Shown: piece by piece, positions 16,235 to 25,285 of the stretch | Layout: each line of letters opens with the position of its first letter | Numbering within the stretch: the stretch's first letter is position 1 | NCBI RefSeq assembly: GCF_001941345.1 | Contig: NZ_CP009251.1 | Span: 2,046,001-2,110,000, forward strand | Length of the DNA stretch: 64,000 bases | DNA from: Corynebacterium stationis | GTDB lineage: Bacteria; Actinomycetota; Actinomycetes; Mycobacteriales; Mycobacteriaceae | Direction of reading: 5' to 3' | Translations under genes and position numbers: made by a program | Notes under the pieces: generated by a model | Databases searched by the model: none | What the model was told of the DNA's origin: nothing | What the model saw: the letters and a program-made list of their open reading frames with translations, nothing else

Positions 16235-16261
16235 CATTTGTGGAGTTGCCGGGACTTGAAC
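16235..16261. repeat. att core in the ssrA 3' end
   Basis: This is the 3' part of the tmRNA acceptor and T arm; 24 of 27 bases are repeated at 7067-7093. Integration here keeps the tmRNA intact because the island restores the acceptor-stem sequence. Confidence 0.75.
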
Positions 16262-16618
16262 CCGGGTCCTCCGTCATCTTGCCAGGGCTTCTCCGTGCGC
16301 AGTTCGCGCAGGATCTCTGCTCGGCTCTCCGGCTCGGACGAACACGTTCCGGATGATGAGCCCAGTCGCCAGTAGAAGTCCCGTCTGGTCCTGTCGACCC
16401 AGCCAGACGGCAAGTTCCCTAGTCGATGCCAGGTTCTAGGTCAGGAACAAAACCTAGGCTGACAGACACGCGTCGCTGTAATTAGGCAGCGAGGGCGTAG
16501 TCACGCTGAGAGTTCTTCTCTGCGTTTATTGGTTGCTACGACGCTTAACGGTGGTCTCTAGCCTTCACCGGCACGCTTCCCCTGGCTCAATGAGCGAAGT
16601 CGAAACCAAATCAACCCC
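16238..16618 (-). ncRNA. ssrA: transfer-messenger RNA (tmRNA)
   Basis: Minus-strand tmRNA of about 380 nt. The 5' end GGGGTTG pairs with CAACTCC at the 3' end to form the acceptor stem. The T arm is GGGTTCAAGTCCC. The reading frame for the proteolysis tag encodes AEKNSQRDYALAA and a TAA stop, a corynebacterial tag. It rescues stalled ribosomes together with SmpB, whose gene lies 133 bases upstream. After the discriminator A the genome reads CAA rather than CCA, so the CCA end is either added after transcription or was altered by the island. Confidence 0.96.
16482..16523 (-). other. ssrA: tmRNA tag peptide frame
   Basis: Codons GCA GAG AAG AAC TCT CAG CGT GAC TAC GCC CTC GCT GCC and then TAA, read on the minus strand, give AEKNSQRDYALAA. 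The resume codon is GCA. The terminal ALAA is the degron seen by ClpXP-type proteases. Confidence 0.95.
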
Positions 16619-16751
16619 ATTGCTGTAGGCGGGATGTGCATCTTCCTACAGTCGTTACAACACTACAGCAGGACGGTTCATTCCCACAAGCTTGCGGCGC
16701 AAGCGAAGCTCTCGCCAGCAAACCTGTTTCCGACTTTCCTCGGCGAAGCAA

Positions 16752-17261
16752 TTAGGCGTTGATGCCCTTGATACGCCGGCCAAGCTCACGCGTGATGTCC
16801 CGGTCCTGGTCGCGGCGCTTGATGTCCTCGCGCTTGTCGTAGTCTTGTTTACCTTGGGCAAGACCCAACTCTAACTTTGCATAACCGTTGCGCAGGTAAA
16901 CCTTCAGCGGAATCAGGGTCTTATTGCCATCACGGACTTGGCCCATGATTTTGTCGATTTCACGGCGGTGCAACAACAGCTTCCGGGTGCGCTTAGGCGA
17001 ATGGTTCGTCCACGAGCCCATGGAGTACTCCGGAATATGCAGATTGCGCAGGAAAACCTCACCGTTATCTACGGTTGCAAAAGCATCGGTTAGAGAAATC
17101 TTGCCTTCACGTAGTGATTTAATTTCCGTGCCCAGCAAGACAATGCCACACTCGAATTCCTCGAGAATTTTATAGTCATGGCGGGCACGCCGGTTGGTCG
17201 CCAACGTTTGAGTACCGTCAGCGCCTACCGCATTCTTTTTCTTCTTGCCCTTTTTAGCCAT
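16752..17261 (-). CDS. smpB: SsrA-binding protein SmpB
   Basis: A 169-residue protein that delivers tmRNA to stalled ribosomes. Family signatures are visible: TNRRARHDYKILEEFECGIV, LLGTEIKSLREGKISLTDAF, then RTRKLLLHRREI, and a basic C-terminal tail (KRRDQDRDITRELGRRIKG) that enters the mRNA channel. The start is the ATG at 17261, with GGTAGGG at a suitable distance. A terminator separates it from ftsX, so it may have its own promoter. Confidence 0.97.
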   Translation of the reverse strand: MAKKGKKKKNAVGADGTQTLATNRRARHDYKILEEFECGIVLLGTEIKSLREGKISLTDAFATVDNGEVFLRNLHIPEYSMGSWTNHSPKRTRKLLLHRREIDKIMGQVRDGNKTLIPLKVYLRNGYAKLELGLAQGKQDYDKREDIKRRDQDRDITRELGRRIKGINA

Positions 17262-17301
17262 AACAAATAACCCTACCTGCACTAAGGGCTGCTATTCAAG
17301 A

Positions 17302-17335
17302 AAAGAACGGACAACATAATGCTTGTCCGTTCTTT
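17302..17335 (-). terminator. terminator after ftsX
   Basis: A perfect 13-base inverted repeat, AAAGAACGGACAA and TTGTCCGTTCTTT, with an 8-base loop. It lies between the ftsX stop and the smpB start. Confidence 0.75.
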
Positions 17336-17378
17336 CGTGTTTTGGGCGCTGGCGACTAGCAGTGCGAAGCCAGCCGCA

Positions 17379-18281
17379 CTATTTGCGCACGTAGGCTCGC
17401 AAAGTAATCGAGGCCGTAAACGCCGCAGCCAAAATAGCGGCAATGCCAACTAGTGGCCACGAGACCCAAATATCAGAGGTTCGAATCGGCGCCAGCAGCT
17501 GGGATTGGTACAGAGATGCAAGCGAAGAATCCACGATCGTGGACTTCGCGGCAAAGACGCCAAGTCCGGCAAGAACCACACCGATAAATGATGCCACCAC
17601 CGCTTCCAATACGAATGGTGCCTGGGTGATCCAGCGAGAAGCGCCCACCATGCGCATGATGCCAATTTCCGTGGAACGGTTATAGGCGGCGATCTGCACC
17701 ATGTTCGCAATCAAGAAGATGGCAGCAACCGCTTGCACAAATGCCAGCAAGAAGGTGGCATTTCGGATCGAGTTGAGGTTATCCGTTGCCGAACGCACTT
17801 CCTCTACTTGGTCAACGATGGTATCCACCTGCGGTAGGTCACGCACTGCATCAATCGGCGCGGTATCGGTCGGGTTAACTAGTCGCACATGCAGCGCAGC
17901 TGGCAATGCATCAGGGGAAGTTTCTTCTACCAGCACTGGGTCAGTGTCTTGGAAGACTTCGACAAAGCGCTGATAAGAGTCCTCACGGGAGCGATAAGTT
18001 ACTGTCTCTACCCCGTCATCAGCTTCCAGCAGCTCTTTAACTTCAACACACGCAGCGGAAGAACAGTCCTGGTCAGTGTTGGAAATTTCTTCATCCAGCT
18101 GAATCATCACCTCGACGCGCTCGAGATAAATCTCTTGGGTTTCGCGCGCCATATTCGACACCAAAACACCGGCTACCACCAGCGCGACTGAAATCGCGGT
18201 GGTAATCACCAGCGCGATGGTCATGGTCAGGTTGCGGCCCAGGCCTTTGAAAGCTTCACGGAGAACAAATTTAATCTGCAT
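17379..18281 (-). CDS. ftsX: cell division protein FtsX
   Basis: A 300-residue permease-like protein with the FtsX topology: one membrane segment near the N-terminus (about 21-45), a large extracellular loop (about 46-170), then three membrane segments (about 173-195, 222-245, 268-290). The cytosolic conserved part NRSTEIGIMRMVGASRWI sits between the second and third. With FtsE it controls peptidoglycan hydrolases at the septum. The extracellular loop has two Cys (DCSSAACVE) that could form a disulphide. It begins three bases after the ftsE stop. Confidence 0.96.
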   Translation of the reverse strand: MQIKFVLREAFKGLGRNLTMTIALVITTAISVALVVAGVLVSNMARETQEIYLERVEVMIQLDEEISNTDQDCSSAACVEVKELLEADDGVETVTYRSREDSYQRFVEVFQDTDPVLVEETSPDALPAALHVRLVNPTDTAPIDAVRDLPQVDTIVDQVEEVRSATDNLNSIRNATFLLAFVQAVAAIFLIANMVQIAAYNRSTEIGIMRMVGASRWITQAPFVLEAVVASFIGVVLAGLGVFAAKSTIVDSSLASLYQSQLLAPIRTSDIWVSWPLVGIAAILAAAFTASITLRAYVRK

Positions 18282-18284
18282 TGT

Positions 18285-18974
18285 TTATTTCGCCTCTCCG
18301 TATTCCGCGTTGTGCTCATCGCGCACCAGGTTGCCATTGCTCAGCTCAATAACTCGCTGACGTGCATCATTAACGGCACGCGCATTGTGCGTGGACATCA
18401 CCACGGTAGTGCCATGGCGGTTGATTTGATTGAGCAAGGTCAAAATTTCATCAGCGGTGCCAGGGTCCAGGTTGCCGGTGGGCTCATCGGCAAGCAGCAA
18501 CTTCGGGCGGTTCACAAAAGCTCGCGCCACAGCAACGCGCTGCTGTTCACCACCGGATAGCTCAGCTGGCATGCGGTGGGCTTTCGTCCCCAAGCCAACC
18601 ATGTCAAGTACCTCAGGCACTTGCTTTTCGATGCGGCTTTTCTTCTTCCCAATCACTTCCAACGCGAAAGCCACGTTGGAATACACATCAAGCTTGGGCA
18701 GCAGGCGGAAATCCTGGAAGACATAGCCAATGGATTGGCGCAGCTTATTAATTTCTGTGCCTTTGAGCTGATTAACGTGGAAGTCATTGAAGTAAATATC
18801 GCCGGCCGTAAGGTTCGTCTCACGCACCATCAGCTGCAAGAACGTGGATTTACCAGAACCAGACGGGCCAATTAGGAAGACGAATTCGCCATCTTCGATC
18901 TTAAAAGACACATCATTTAAGGCCGGTCTGGTGGAGGTGGAATAAACCTTGGTTACATTCTCGAACGTGATCAC
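18285..18974 (-). CDS. ftsE: cell division ATP-binding protein FtsE
   Basis: A 229-residue ABC ATPase of full family length. Walker A is GPSGSGKST (about 36-44), the signature is [14 protein letters not shown] (about 139-152), Walker B is [12 protein letters not shown], and the switch His is in STHNARAV. It partners FtsX in the inner membrane to drive septal wall hydrolysis. The order prfB, ftsE, ftsX, smpB is common in actinobacteria. Confidence 0.97.
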   Translation of the reverse strand: MITFENVTKVYSTSTRPALNDVSFKIEDGEFVFLIGPSGSGKSTFLQLMVRETNLTAGDIYFNDFHVNQLKGTEINKLRQSIGYVFQDFRLLPKLDVYSNVAFALEVIGKKKSRIEKQVPEVLDMVGLGTKAHRMPAELSGGEQQRVAVARAFVNRPKLLLADEPTGNLDPGTADEILTLLNQINRHGTTVVMSTHNARAVNDARQRVIELSNGNLVRDEHNAEYGEAK

Positions 18975-19058
18975 AGGTGCAACACTAGCAACATTAGATG
19001 CGTACGAAAACTAAAATACAGGTTTATTCAGTATTTACAGCCCGTGCCCATCTGCCTT

Positions 19059-20159
19059 TCAGGCTTCGCTCATCTCTGCCATGCGCCAGCGAATGCCTGC
19101 TTCGAGGAAGTCATCAATATCGCCGTCGAGTACCTTCGATGGATCGCCCACTTCATGGTTAGTGCGCAGGTCCTTGACCATTTGGTACGGATGCAGCACA
19201 TAAGAGCGCATCTGATTACCCCACGATGCATTACCGCCGGCACCGAGTGCATCCATTTCGGCGCGCTCTTCTTGGCGCTTGCGCTCCAAGAGTTTCGCCT
19301 GCAGGACACGCATCGCAGATGCCTTGTTTTGAATCTGCGATTTCTCATTCTGACAGGTCACCACAATGCCCGTGGGCACGTGCGTTAGGCGCACTGCCGA
19401 GTCCGTGGTGTTGACGGACTGCCCACCTGGACCAGAAGAGCGGTAGACATCCACGCGGACTTCCGCATCGGGGATCTCAATAGAGTCAGTCTGCTCCACG
19501 ACGGGCAAAACCTCGACCTCGGCGAAGGAAGTCTGACGGCGGTTTTGGTTATCAAAGGGCGACAAGCGCACCAAGCGGTGTGCGCCTTGTTCTACGGACA
19601 ACGTGCCGTACATATATTCACCGTGGACTACAAAAGTCGCCGACTTAATGCCGGCTTCTTCGGCATAAGAAATGTCATAGACATCCACCTTGTGCCCGTG
19701 CTTATCTGCCCAGCGGGTGTACATGCGCATGAGCATCTCCGCCCAATCCGCCGCATCCACACCACCAGCGCCAGAGCGGATATTAATCACTGCTTCACGC
19801 TGGTCATATTCGCCAGAAAGCATGGTGGTTACTTCCAAAGATTCGATGGCTTCGCGCAGGTCGGCAAGTTCTTCATCGACAAGCGATGCATCGCCTTCCT
19901 CTTCTGCAAGCTCATACATCACCGGCAGATCATCCAAGCGCTGCCGCAGCGCTGACAGTTTCTTGAGCTTGCTCTGGGTCGAGGACAGCTCCGAGGTAAC
20001 TTTCTGCGCATGGTTTGGGTCATCCCACAGTGATGGATCACCGGCCTGAGCTTCCAGCTCACGCGCCCTTTCTTCCAAGGCACGCGGATCCATGACCTTT
20101 TCAATAGTGGTCAAGGTGGCAGAAAGATCATCAATCGCTGCAGAAATATCCGGTTGCAT
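19059..20159 (-). CDS. prfB: peptide chain release factor 2
   Basis: A 366-residue RF2 that releases chains at UGA and UAA. The GGQ hydrolysis motif is at about residue 240 ([20 protein letters not shown]). The stop-codon-reading motif is SPF within [16 protein letters not shown]. The frame is continuous, so the programmed +1 frameshift found in many bacterial prfB genes is absent. The start is placed at [11 protein letters not shown] (20159); the open frame extends 11 codons further without support. It is divergent from the phosphatase gene with a 70-base gap. Confidence 0.97.
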   Translation of the reverse strand: MQPDISAAIDDLSATLTTIEKVMDPRALEERARELEAQAGDPSLWDDPNHAQKVTSELSSTQSKLKKLSALRQRLDDLPVMYELAEEEGDASLVDEELADLREAIESLEVTTMLSGEYDQREAVINIRSGAGGVDAADWAEMLMRMYTRWADKHGHKVDVYDISYAEEAGIKSATFVVHGEYMYGTLSVEQGAHRLVRLSPFDNQNRRQTSFAEVEVLPVVEQTDSIEIPDAEVRVDVYRSSGPGGQSVNTTDSAVRLTHVPTGIVVTCQNEKSQIQNKASAMRVLQAKLLERKRQEERAEMDALGAGGNASWGNQMRSYVLHPYQMVKDLRTNHEVGDPSKVLDGDIDDFLEAGIRWRMAEMSEA

Positions 20160-20229
20160 GGCACTAGAGTCTACCGCGCGGGAGCATTTCAATTCGCAAT
20201 CACCTGATAAAGCGACAACAATAGCTTCT

Positions 20230-21063
20230 ATGACTGAATCAGCTCAGCCCACTTTTGAAGAGATGCTCGCAGCTATCACCAAGACTTTCATCGTCGCCCA
20301 TGTCGATGACTCGGATGCACACCTGGCCCAGGCTTTGGTGTACAACGCCGGGCGTTTAGCGTGGCGTATGCGTGAACAGGGCATTTCCACCGAGCAAAAG
20401 ACATCCGTGTCCGATGTTGTGACCGAAGCAGACCGCGCGGCCGAAAAATTCGTCGCCGGAGCGCTCGAAGCCATCCGCGCTGACGACGGCATCATTGGCG
20501 AAGAAGGTGCGCAGCGGGAGTCCAAGTCAGGTCGCACCTGGGTCATCGATCCAGTCGATGGCACCTATAACTTCACCAACGGTTCAGATTATTGGTGTTC
20601 AGCACTAGCGCTGAGCGACGCCTCCGGCACCCTGTTGGGCGCTGTCCACCGCCCCGCGATGGGATATACCTGGTTCGGCGGCCGTGATTACCCAACCTCA
20701 CGCGATGGCAAGGAAGTAGCACCGCTTGCCGATGCCCCCGCATCGCAGCTGTGTCTAGCTACCTACCTGCACCCACGTTTTATGGCAGATGAGGCGCTGT
20801 GCGGCGCCTGGCAAAAGGTAGCGCAGAATTTTGCCTCCGTGCGCATGTTGGGCGCAGGCTCCGTCGACCTATCCACCGTTGCTGATGGCTCCATGGGGGC
20901 ATGGATGCAGCACTCTGTTCCGGACTGGGATTGGCTACCTGGCCAGGCATTAGTACACGCTGCCGGGGGTGCAACTTCCAAAGTTGAAGCAGGTGGAGTT
21001 GAATGGTGTATCGCTGGAAACCAGCAAGTTGTATCTGAAATGGAGAACTTCCTTCGTGGGTAA
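20230..21063 (+). CDS. inositol monophosphatase family protein
   Basis: A 277-residue Mg-dependent sugar/inositol phosphatase. Metal-binding motifs: EEGAQ (about 98), [12 protein letters not shown] (about 110-121) and the late [15 protein letters not shown]. The substrate is not fixed by sequence; homologues next to hisN in corynebacteria are annotated as inositol-1-phosphatase-like. The ATG at 20230 is chosen over the earlier open frame, which overlaps the prfB start region. The stop overlaps the GTG start of hisN, so the two are coupled. Confidence 0.88.
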   Translation: MTESAQPTFEEMLAAITKTFIVAHVDDSDAHLAQALVYNAGRLAWRMREQGISTEQKTSVSDVVTEADRAAEKFVAGALEAIRADDGIIGEEGAQRESKSGRTWVIDPVDGTYNFTNGSDYWCSALALSDASGTLLGAVHRPAMGYTWFGGRDYPTSRDGKEVAPLADAPASQLCLATYLHPRFMADEALCGAWQKVAQNFASVRMLGAGSVDLSTVADGSMGAWMQHSVPDWDWLPGQALVHAAGGATSKVEAGGVEWCIAGNQQVVSEMENFLRG

Positions 21064-21838
21064 GTACAAAGAAGACCTCGGATTGGCACTCGAACTAGCA
21101 GGCCACGCCGATGTTGTGACCATGCACCGCTTTGAAGCAGCGGATCTATCGGTGAAAGCAAAGCCCGATATGACCCCAGTTTCCGATGCCGACCTAGCGT
21201 GTGAGAAGAAACTGCGCGCCGAGTTGAAAAAGGCACGTCCGCAGGATGAAGTCTTAGGCGAAGAATTCGGCGGCGAGCCGGTCACCTCTGGCCGCCAGTG
21301 GGTCATTGACCCCATTGATGGCACCAAAAACTACGTCCGCGGCGTTCCTGTCTGGGCAACGTTGATTTCGCTGTTGGAAGATGGCGAACCGGTAGTCTCC
21401 GTTGTGTCGGCGCCGGCGTTGCGCAGGCGCTGGTATGCATCGAAAGACGCTGGCGCTTTCCGCGTGTGGTGCGGCGAACCGAAGCAGTTAAAGGTCTCCC
21501 AAGTATCCAAGCTTGCCGATGCCTCCGTTGCCTTCTCCTCCCTTGAAGGCTGGACTGAGCGCAACCTGCTGCAAAACTTCATCGATCTATCCGAATCCAC
21601 CTGGCGCCTGCGCGGCTACGGCGACTTCTGGAACTACTGCCTCGTCGCTGAAGGCGCAGTCGACATCGGCGCTGAACCAGAAGTCTCCCTCTGGGACCTA
21701 GCTGCACCCTCCCTGTTGGTTACCGAAGCCGGCGGCACGTTTACCAACCTCGAAGGCATCCCAGGCCCCGCCGGCGGTTCGGCCATCGCCACCAACGGCC
21801 TGCTGCACGAAAAGGTTCTAGGCAAGCTAAATAAGTAA
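21056..21838 (+). CDS. hisN: histidinol-phosphatase HisN
   Basis: A protein of about 260 residues of the inositol monophosphatase fold, used in actinobacteria as histidinol-phosphate phosphatase in histidine synthesis. It keeps [26 protein letters not shown] and [17 protein letters not shown], which I recall as closely matching corynebacterial HisN. The GTG at 21056 has GGAGAA nine bases upstream and overlaps the stop of the previous gene. An ATG in the same frame at 20969 lies deep inside that gene and is rejected. A GC-rich hairpin follows. Confidence 0.9.
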   Translation: MGKYKEDLGLALELAGHADVVTMHRFEAADLSVKAKPDMTPVSDADLACEKKLRAELKKARPQDEVLGEEFGGEPVTSGRQWVIDPIDGTKNYVRGVPVWATLISLLEDGEPVVSVVSAPALRRRWYASKDAGAFRVWCGEPKQLKVSQVSKLADASVAFSSLEGWTERNLLQNFIDLSESTWRLRGYGDFWNYCLVAEGAVDIGAEPEVSLWDLAAPSLLVTEAGGTFTNLEGIPGPAGGSAIATNGLLHEKVLGKLNK

Positions 21839-21851
21839 ATTAAATTCTCCT

Positions 21852-21905
21852 CCCCTCGCTCAACGCTGCTTTGCACAAATCGTGCTTCGCGTTGGCGGGG
21901 GTTTG
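21852..21905 (+). terminator. probable hisN terminator
   Basis: CCCCTCGCTCAACGC pairs imperfectly with GCGTTGGCGGGGG across about 20 bases and is followed by a T-rich stretch (TTTGGTCTT). Confidence 0.5.
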
Positions 21906-22078
21906 GTCTTTCCTGTCGCTTCTTGGAATCTCGGCTTATTAGCTTCAAATCATCAATAACGCTTTGCATTTGAGCCGTAGCCGTGGGACACCGAGGTTGA
22001 GATAATTCCTTTAGACTTTCTGTAATTAGAATCCTGATTCTTTTTGCCTATAAGAAGTAGAAAGGTGATTGCCCCAAA

Positions 22079-23023
22079 GTGAGCCGCATTCTCATTACGA
22101 CTGACTATCTCAAACCTGGAGACAGCGTTGACCAACTATTGCGTGAACACGGCCACGAACCGGTCTACGCGCCTTTCCGCGGGCAGAGGCAGGAAGGCGA
22201 AATCCAACAATTACTTAGTGGAGTCTCTGCTGCAATTCTCGCTAGCGAGCCTGTAACTGCCAAGAACCTCGAAGGAGCCGAGGATCTCAAAGTAATCGCT
22301 CGGAGTGGCGTTGGTTATGACACGATAGATCTCGCTGCCGCACGGGATAAAGGAATTCGAGTCTGCTATGCGCCCGGAACAAACCATCACTCTGTGGCTG
22401 AGCTAGCTTTGGGAATGATAATCGCATCCGCACGTAATCTAGTGTCCGTCCACAATTCAGTAAAAGATGGAAACTGGCCACGGCAGGCTGGACACGAATT
22501 ACGTGGAAGTACACTTGGCATCATCGGATTCGGCCCAAGCGGACGGGCATTGGCTCATTTGGGTCTAGCTCTCGGCATGAACGTCCTTGTGCACACGTCC
22601 CATCCGCATGACGATATTTCAGGCGTTGAATTTGTTGAGTTGGAAAGCCTGCTAAATCGCTCCGACTATGTCTCGCTCCATACACGAGCTAACCCGCAGT
22701 CCCCTGAGCTTATAGGCGCACATAGCTTCAGATCCATGAAGCCCACCGCTGTCTTGATCAATACGGCGCGGGGATCATTAGTCGATGAAGACGCGCTAGT
22801 CGATGCCCTTGAGGCCGGCACCATCGCCGCAGCCGCGCTTGATGTATTCGATAGCGAACCTCTGCCTGTGGACAGCAAACTGCGTGATTTCGACAACGTC
22901 ATTGTGACGTCACACCTCGGAGGGCAAACTGCTGAAGCTCGCGAGCGCGCAGGACTCGCCGCCGCCCAAGAAGTCATTGATGTTCTGCAAGGAAAAGAAC
23001 CTTCTCATCCAGTCGATTTCTAA
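22079..23023 (+). CDS. D-2-hydroxyacid dehydrogenase (PGDH-like)
   Basis: A 314-residue NAD-dependent D-isomer hydroxyacid dehydrogenase. The nucleotide-binding loop is GIIGFGPSGRALA (about 143-155). Catalytic residues are Arg in NTARGSLVDEDAL (about 230), Glu near FDSEPLP (about 258) and His in TSHLGGQT (about 281). It is closest in style to phosphoglycerate dehydrogenase and phosphonate or lactate relatives, but lacks the C-terminal ACT domain of SerA, so the substrate is open. The start is a GTG with GAAAGG upstream. It stands alone, followed by a lipoprotein gene 18 bases on. Confidence 0.85.
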   Translation: MSRILITTDYLKPGDSVDQLLREHGHEPVYAPFRGQRQEGEIQQLLSGVSAAILASEPVTAKNLEGAEDLKVIARSGVGYDTIDLAAARDKGIRVCYAPGTNHHSVAELALGMIIASARNLVSVHNSVKDGNWPRQAGHELRGSTLGIIGFGPSGRALAHLGLALGMNVLVHTSHPHDDISGVEFVELESLLNRSDYVSLHTRANPQSPELIGAHSFRSMKPTAVLINTARGSLVDEDALVDALEAGTIAAAALDVFDSEPLPVDSKLRDFDNVIVTSHLGGQTAEARERAGLAAAQEVIDVLQGKEPSHPVDF

Positions 23024-23041
23024 TCAGAACCAAGCATAAAA

Positions 23042-23533
23042 ATGCCCAAGTTTCATCTGCGTCGAACTGGCGCTGCAATTGCGGGTTCCGGTATTGCAGC
23101 GCTTTTATTGACCTCGTGTAGCACCATCGATCCGCTGCTGTCGCATCTAAAGACTTTTGACAGTGTCATCGCTGGCGAGCCCGCCGCTGCCACCGCCTCC
23201 TTTGATGAGGTTTACGGGCCGGAGTGGACTGAATACGCCATTGTCTGCCCATATTCTCCCCAAAAGAACGTCCATGAAGCCCTCGCAACGGAAGATTCCC
23301 CCATTCGGGAGCACGGCCTGCAAGATTCTGAAAACTACCTCTACCTCAAATCCGGTGACGGCACTGGCAATGGCGAAGAGAAGTGGGTTCGGTTCGCAAG
23401 CGCAGAACTTGATTTTTGCAATCTACCGAATACAAGTTCACAATCTCTAACCTTGAAGCCGACCACTGACACTCTAGATTTCACGCTCGTCCAGCCGGAT
23501 TCACGGTGGACGTTGACTGACTTCGGAAACTAG
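23042..23533 (+). CDS. putative lipoprotein
   Basis: A 163-residue protein with a lipoprotein signal peptide: basic MPKFHLRRTG, a hydrophobic core, and the lipobox LLTSC with Cys at residue 26. The mature part contains IVCPYS and DFCNLP, so two further Cys could pair. The function is not recognised. It lies 18 bases after the dehydrogenase and shares its terminator. Confidence 0.75.
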   Translation: MPKFHLRRTGAAIAGSGIAALLLTSCSTIDPLLSHLKTFDSVIAGEPAAATASFDEVYGPEWTEYAIVCPYSPQKNVHEALATEDSPIREHGLQDSENYLYLKSGDGTGNGEEKWVRFASAELDFCNLPNTSSQSLTLKPTTDTLDFTLVQPDSRWTLTDFGN

Positions 23534-23551
23534 TGGGAGACGAAAACATAA

Positions 23552-23585
23552 GGAAGTCCTCGAAGCGATTGCTTCGAGGACTTCC
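23552..23585. terminator. bidirectional terminator
   Basis: A perfect 15-base inverted repeat (23552-23566 and 23571-23585) with the four-base loop GATT. It separates the convergent lipoprotein and protease genes. Confidence 0.8.
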
Positions 23586-23621
23586 CTGTGGAATAAGCAG
23601 TAGATCGTGCTTAAGGTGGCG

Positions 23622-24791
23622 CTAGGCCAACTTAAAGCCTACGCCTACTCCACCGCGACGGTTCATGTCTGCGATAACGACATTAGAGTCAGAAACCACG
23701 GTTGGCACATGCAGCGCACCCTGCAGCGGGGTGATGCAGGAGGAGCCCATATTTCCTGGGCGGTAGCCGCCGGAGATAGCTCCCACAATCTGGCCATTGC
23801 GGAAGACTGGCGCGCCAGAGTCGCCGACAGTCGCGCAGACCTGATTGAGGTGGATATTCTCGCTCTTCATCAAGGTCATGCCGCAAGTGGTACCGGTGGC
23901 CACGCCGCGCTTGCACACGACATCGCCCGGCTGCACGTTGCCACCAACGCCACGTGCAGTCACGCCGTTGTAAGAATTGGTGACTTCAGCATCAGAGCCA
24001 AATTCGATAACGGAGTAATCCAAAGCTGCGTTCTTCGACACCACCGTGCCGGTGGGGCCGAGCTGCCAGGAATCAGCCGAAGCTACCGAGTCGCCTACTT
24101 CCGCGCAGTGGCCAGCAGTGACGCCGACCTTGCGGTTTTCTGCATCGGTACCAGCCATCGTCAAAGTACACATGGTCTGGTCATTGATGTAGATAGGCGT
24201 ACCCGGACCGTACAAAGACTTTCCTTGGGTCATGGCCTGGTTGGATTCTTCTGGCACGCGAGGTGCATCAAAGAAAGAACCCGGTGCGCGGTGCAAGACG
24301 AAGTCTTCAAAAGGTTTGCCAGCGGCTACCTTAGAAAACAGGTCATTGCGCCACACATAGTTCGGATCAACCTGTACTGGCTTAAATTCCGGCTGCGTTA
24401 ATTCCTGCAAACCGATAGGGTTCGGGTTGGTAAGCGCCTGCGTCTGGTCATAGGCCTGCGTCGCAAATTCTTGGACCTCACTCGCTACAGGCAACTCCGA
24501 TGCCGCAGTTTCCTGAGGAGCCTGCGGCGCTTCCGGTTGTGGTGGTGCCGGCGAATTCTGCGGCACTACCTTCTGCAGCGCGTCATCGACGGCATCCGTT
24601 ACTTGGCTATCTACTTGCGGAGTCTGCACTCCTACAGATGACAGCTCTCCACGGACGTGCTCTACAAATCCAGCCGAGTCAATGACCGGGTTTGGAAGTT
24701 CAGCAGCGCCCGCGGCTGGGGCTCCAATAAAAAAGGCACCCGCAAAGGCCGAGCCCACTAAGACTCTTTTTAGGTGCGGCATCCAGCGCAT
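23622..24791 (-). CDS. secreted trypsin-like serine protease (S1)
   Basis: A 389-residue exported protein. Signal peptide at residues 1-29 (hydrophobic core VLVGSAFAGAFFIGAPAAGA), a Pro/Gln/Ala-rich spacer (about 70-110), then a chymotrypsin-fold domain from about 190. The catalytic triad is visible: His in TAGHC (about 224), Asp in ALDYSVIEFG (about 255) and Ser in VGDSGAPVF (about 333). Cys pairs flank the His and Ser. It probably acts in the envelope or outside the cell. The Met at residue 4 could also be the start. Confidence 0.85.
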   Translation of the reverse strand: MRWMPHLKRVLVGSAFAGAFFIGAPAAGAAELPNPVIDSAGFVEHVRGELSSVGVQTPQVDSQVTDAVDDALQKVVPQNSPAPPQPEAPQAPQETAASELPVASEVQEFATQAYDQTQALTNPNPIGLQELTQPEFKPVQVDPNYVWRNDLFSKVAAGKPFEDFVLHRAPGSFFDAPRVPEESNQAMTQGKSLYGPGTPIYINDQTMCTLTMAGTDAENRKVGVTAGHCAEVGDSVASADSWQLGPTGTVVSKNAALDYSVIEFGSDAEVTNSYNGVTARGVGGNVQPGDVVCKRGVATGTTCGMTLMKSENIHLNQVCATVGDSGAPVFRNGQIVGAISGGYRPGNMGSSCITPLQGALHVPTVVSDSNVVIADMNRRGGVGVGFKLA

Positions 24792-25285
24792 AAGCTTATT
24801 GCCTCATTTCAACATCTCGCATCAGTATTCCCCTAGTGCAACATCACACTGCACTGGCATCCCCCATCATGTCACGTGCTGAAAGTTTGCGTCCTGAAAA
24901 ATTTCGAGCGTTACATAGCCGTAATAAAACACCCGAAATCCCACCTGCGATTTCCCCTCACACTGATCCAAACCCGCAGTTCACCTACATGTAAAAGAAA
25001 TGAATCACACGGGCCCAGCAGCAGGCACATTACCCCCGATTGGAACGCCGATCCACAGCCAACCTAAAGATTCGGACTTTTCTCCATCCTTCGCCTTAAC
25101 CCATTTTCACCGTTACTGCCCTCCAACCACCAAAGTCCCAACGGTTCAACATATGTCAAAGAAGTATCCGACAAGGAACCAATGACATGGGCAGAGTGAT
25201 GCACAACCATTAGGAGAGTGAATTTAATCCATCTCACATGGAGTTGCGTTGCATCCCATTCACACCGCTTACATCCGGAGGAATC
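24792..25285. other. intergenic, promoters of two divergent genes
   Basis: About 490 bases without a supported gene. Short frames here have no domain and no good start. The right end holds an ATG at 25238 in frame with the transporter but without a well-spaced SD; the better start is the TTG at 25286. Confidence 0.45.

Larger units (their letters stand above)
7067..16261. mobile_element. island B in ssrA, satellite-like
   Basis: An integrated element bounded by att copies at 7067-7093 and 16235-16261. In order from ssrA it holds an integrase, an unknown gene, an excisionase-like HTH, a DnaB-N-domain protein, a RepA-like ATPase, an unknown gene, a small-terminase-like HTH protein (all minus strand), and an MmeI-type restriction-modification gene (plus strand). 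A 19-base repeat, TTCCCGTAACTTTCCCGTA, lies just inside both ends (7151-7169 and 16107-16125) and fits integrase arm sites. There are no capsid, portal, lysis or transfer genes. That gene set is typical of phage-inducible islands; a decayed prophage is the alternative. Confidence 0.7.

Noticed and set aside
7067..16261. Conjugative actinobacterial element (AICE)
   Set aside because: There is no TraB/FtsK-like translocase gene, which those elements need.
19059..20159. Programmed frameshift in prfB
   Set aside because: The reading frame is continuous from start to stop, with no internal UGA.
23607..24401. 264-codon plus-strand frame
   Set aside because: It lies wholly opposite the secreted protease, whose signal peptide and catalytic triad are clear.
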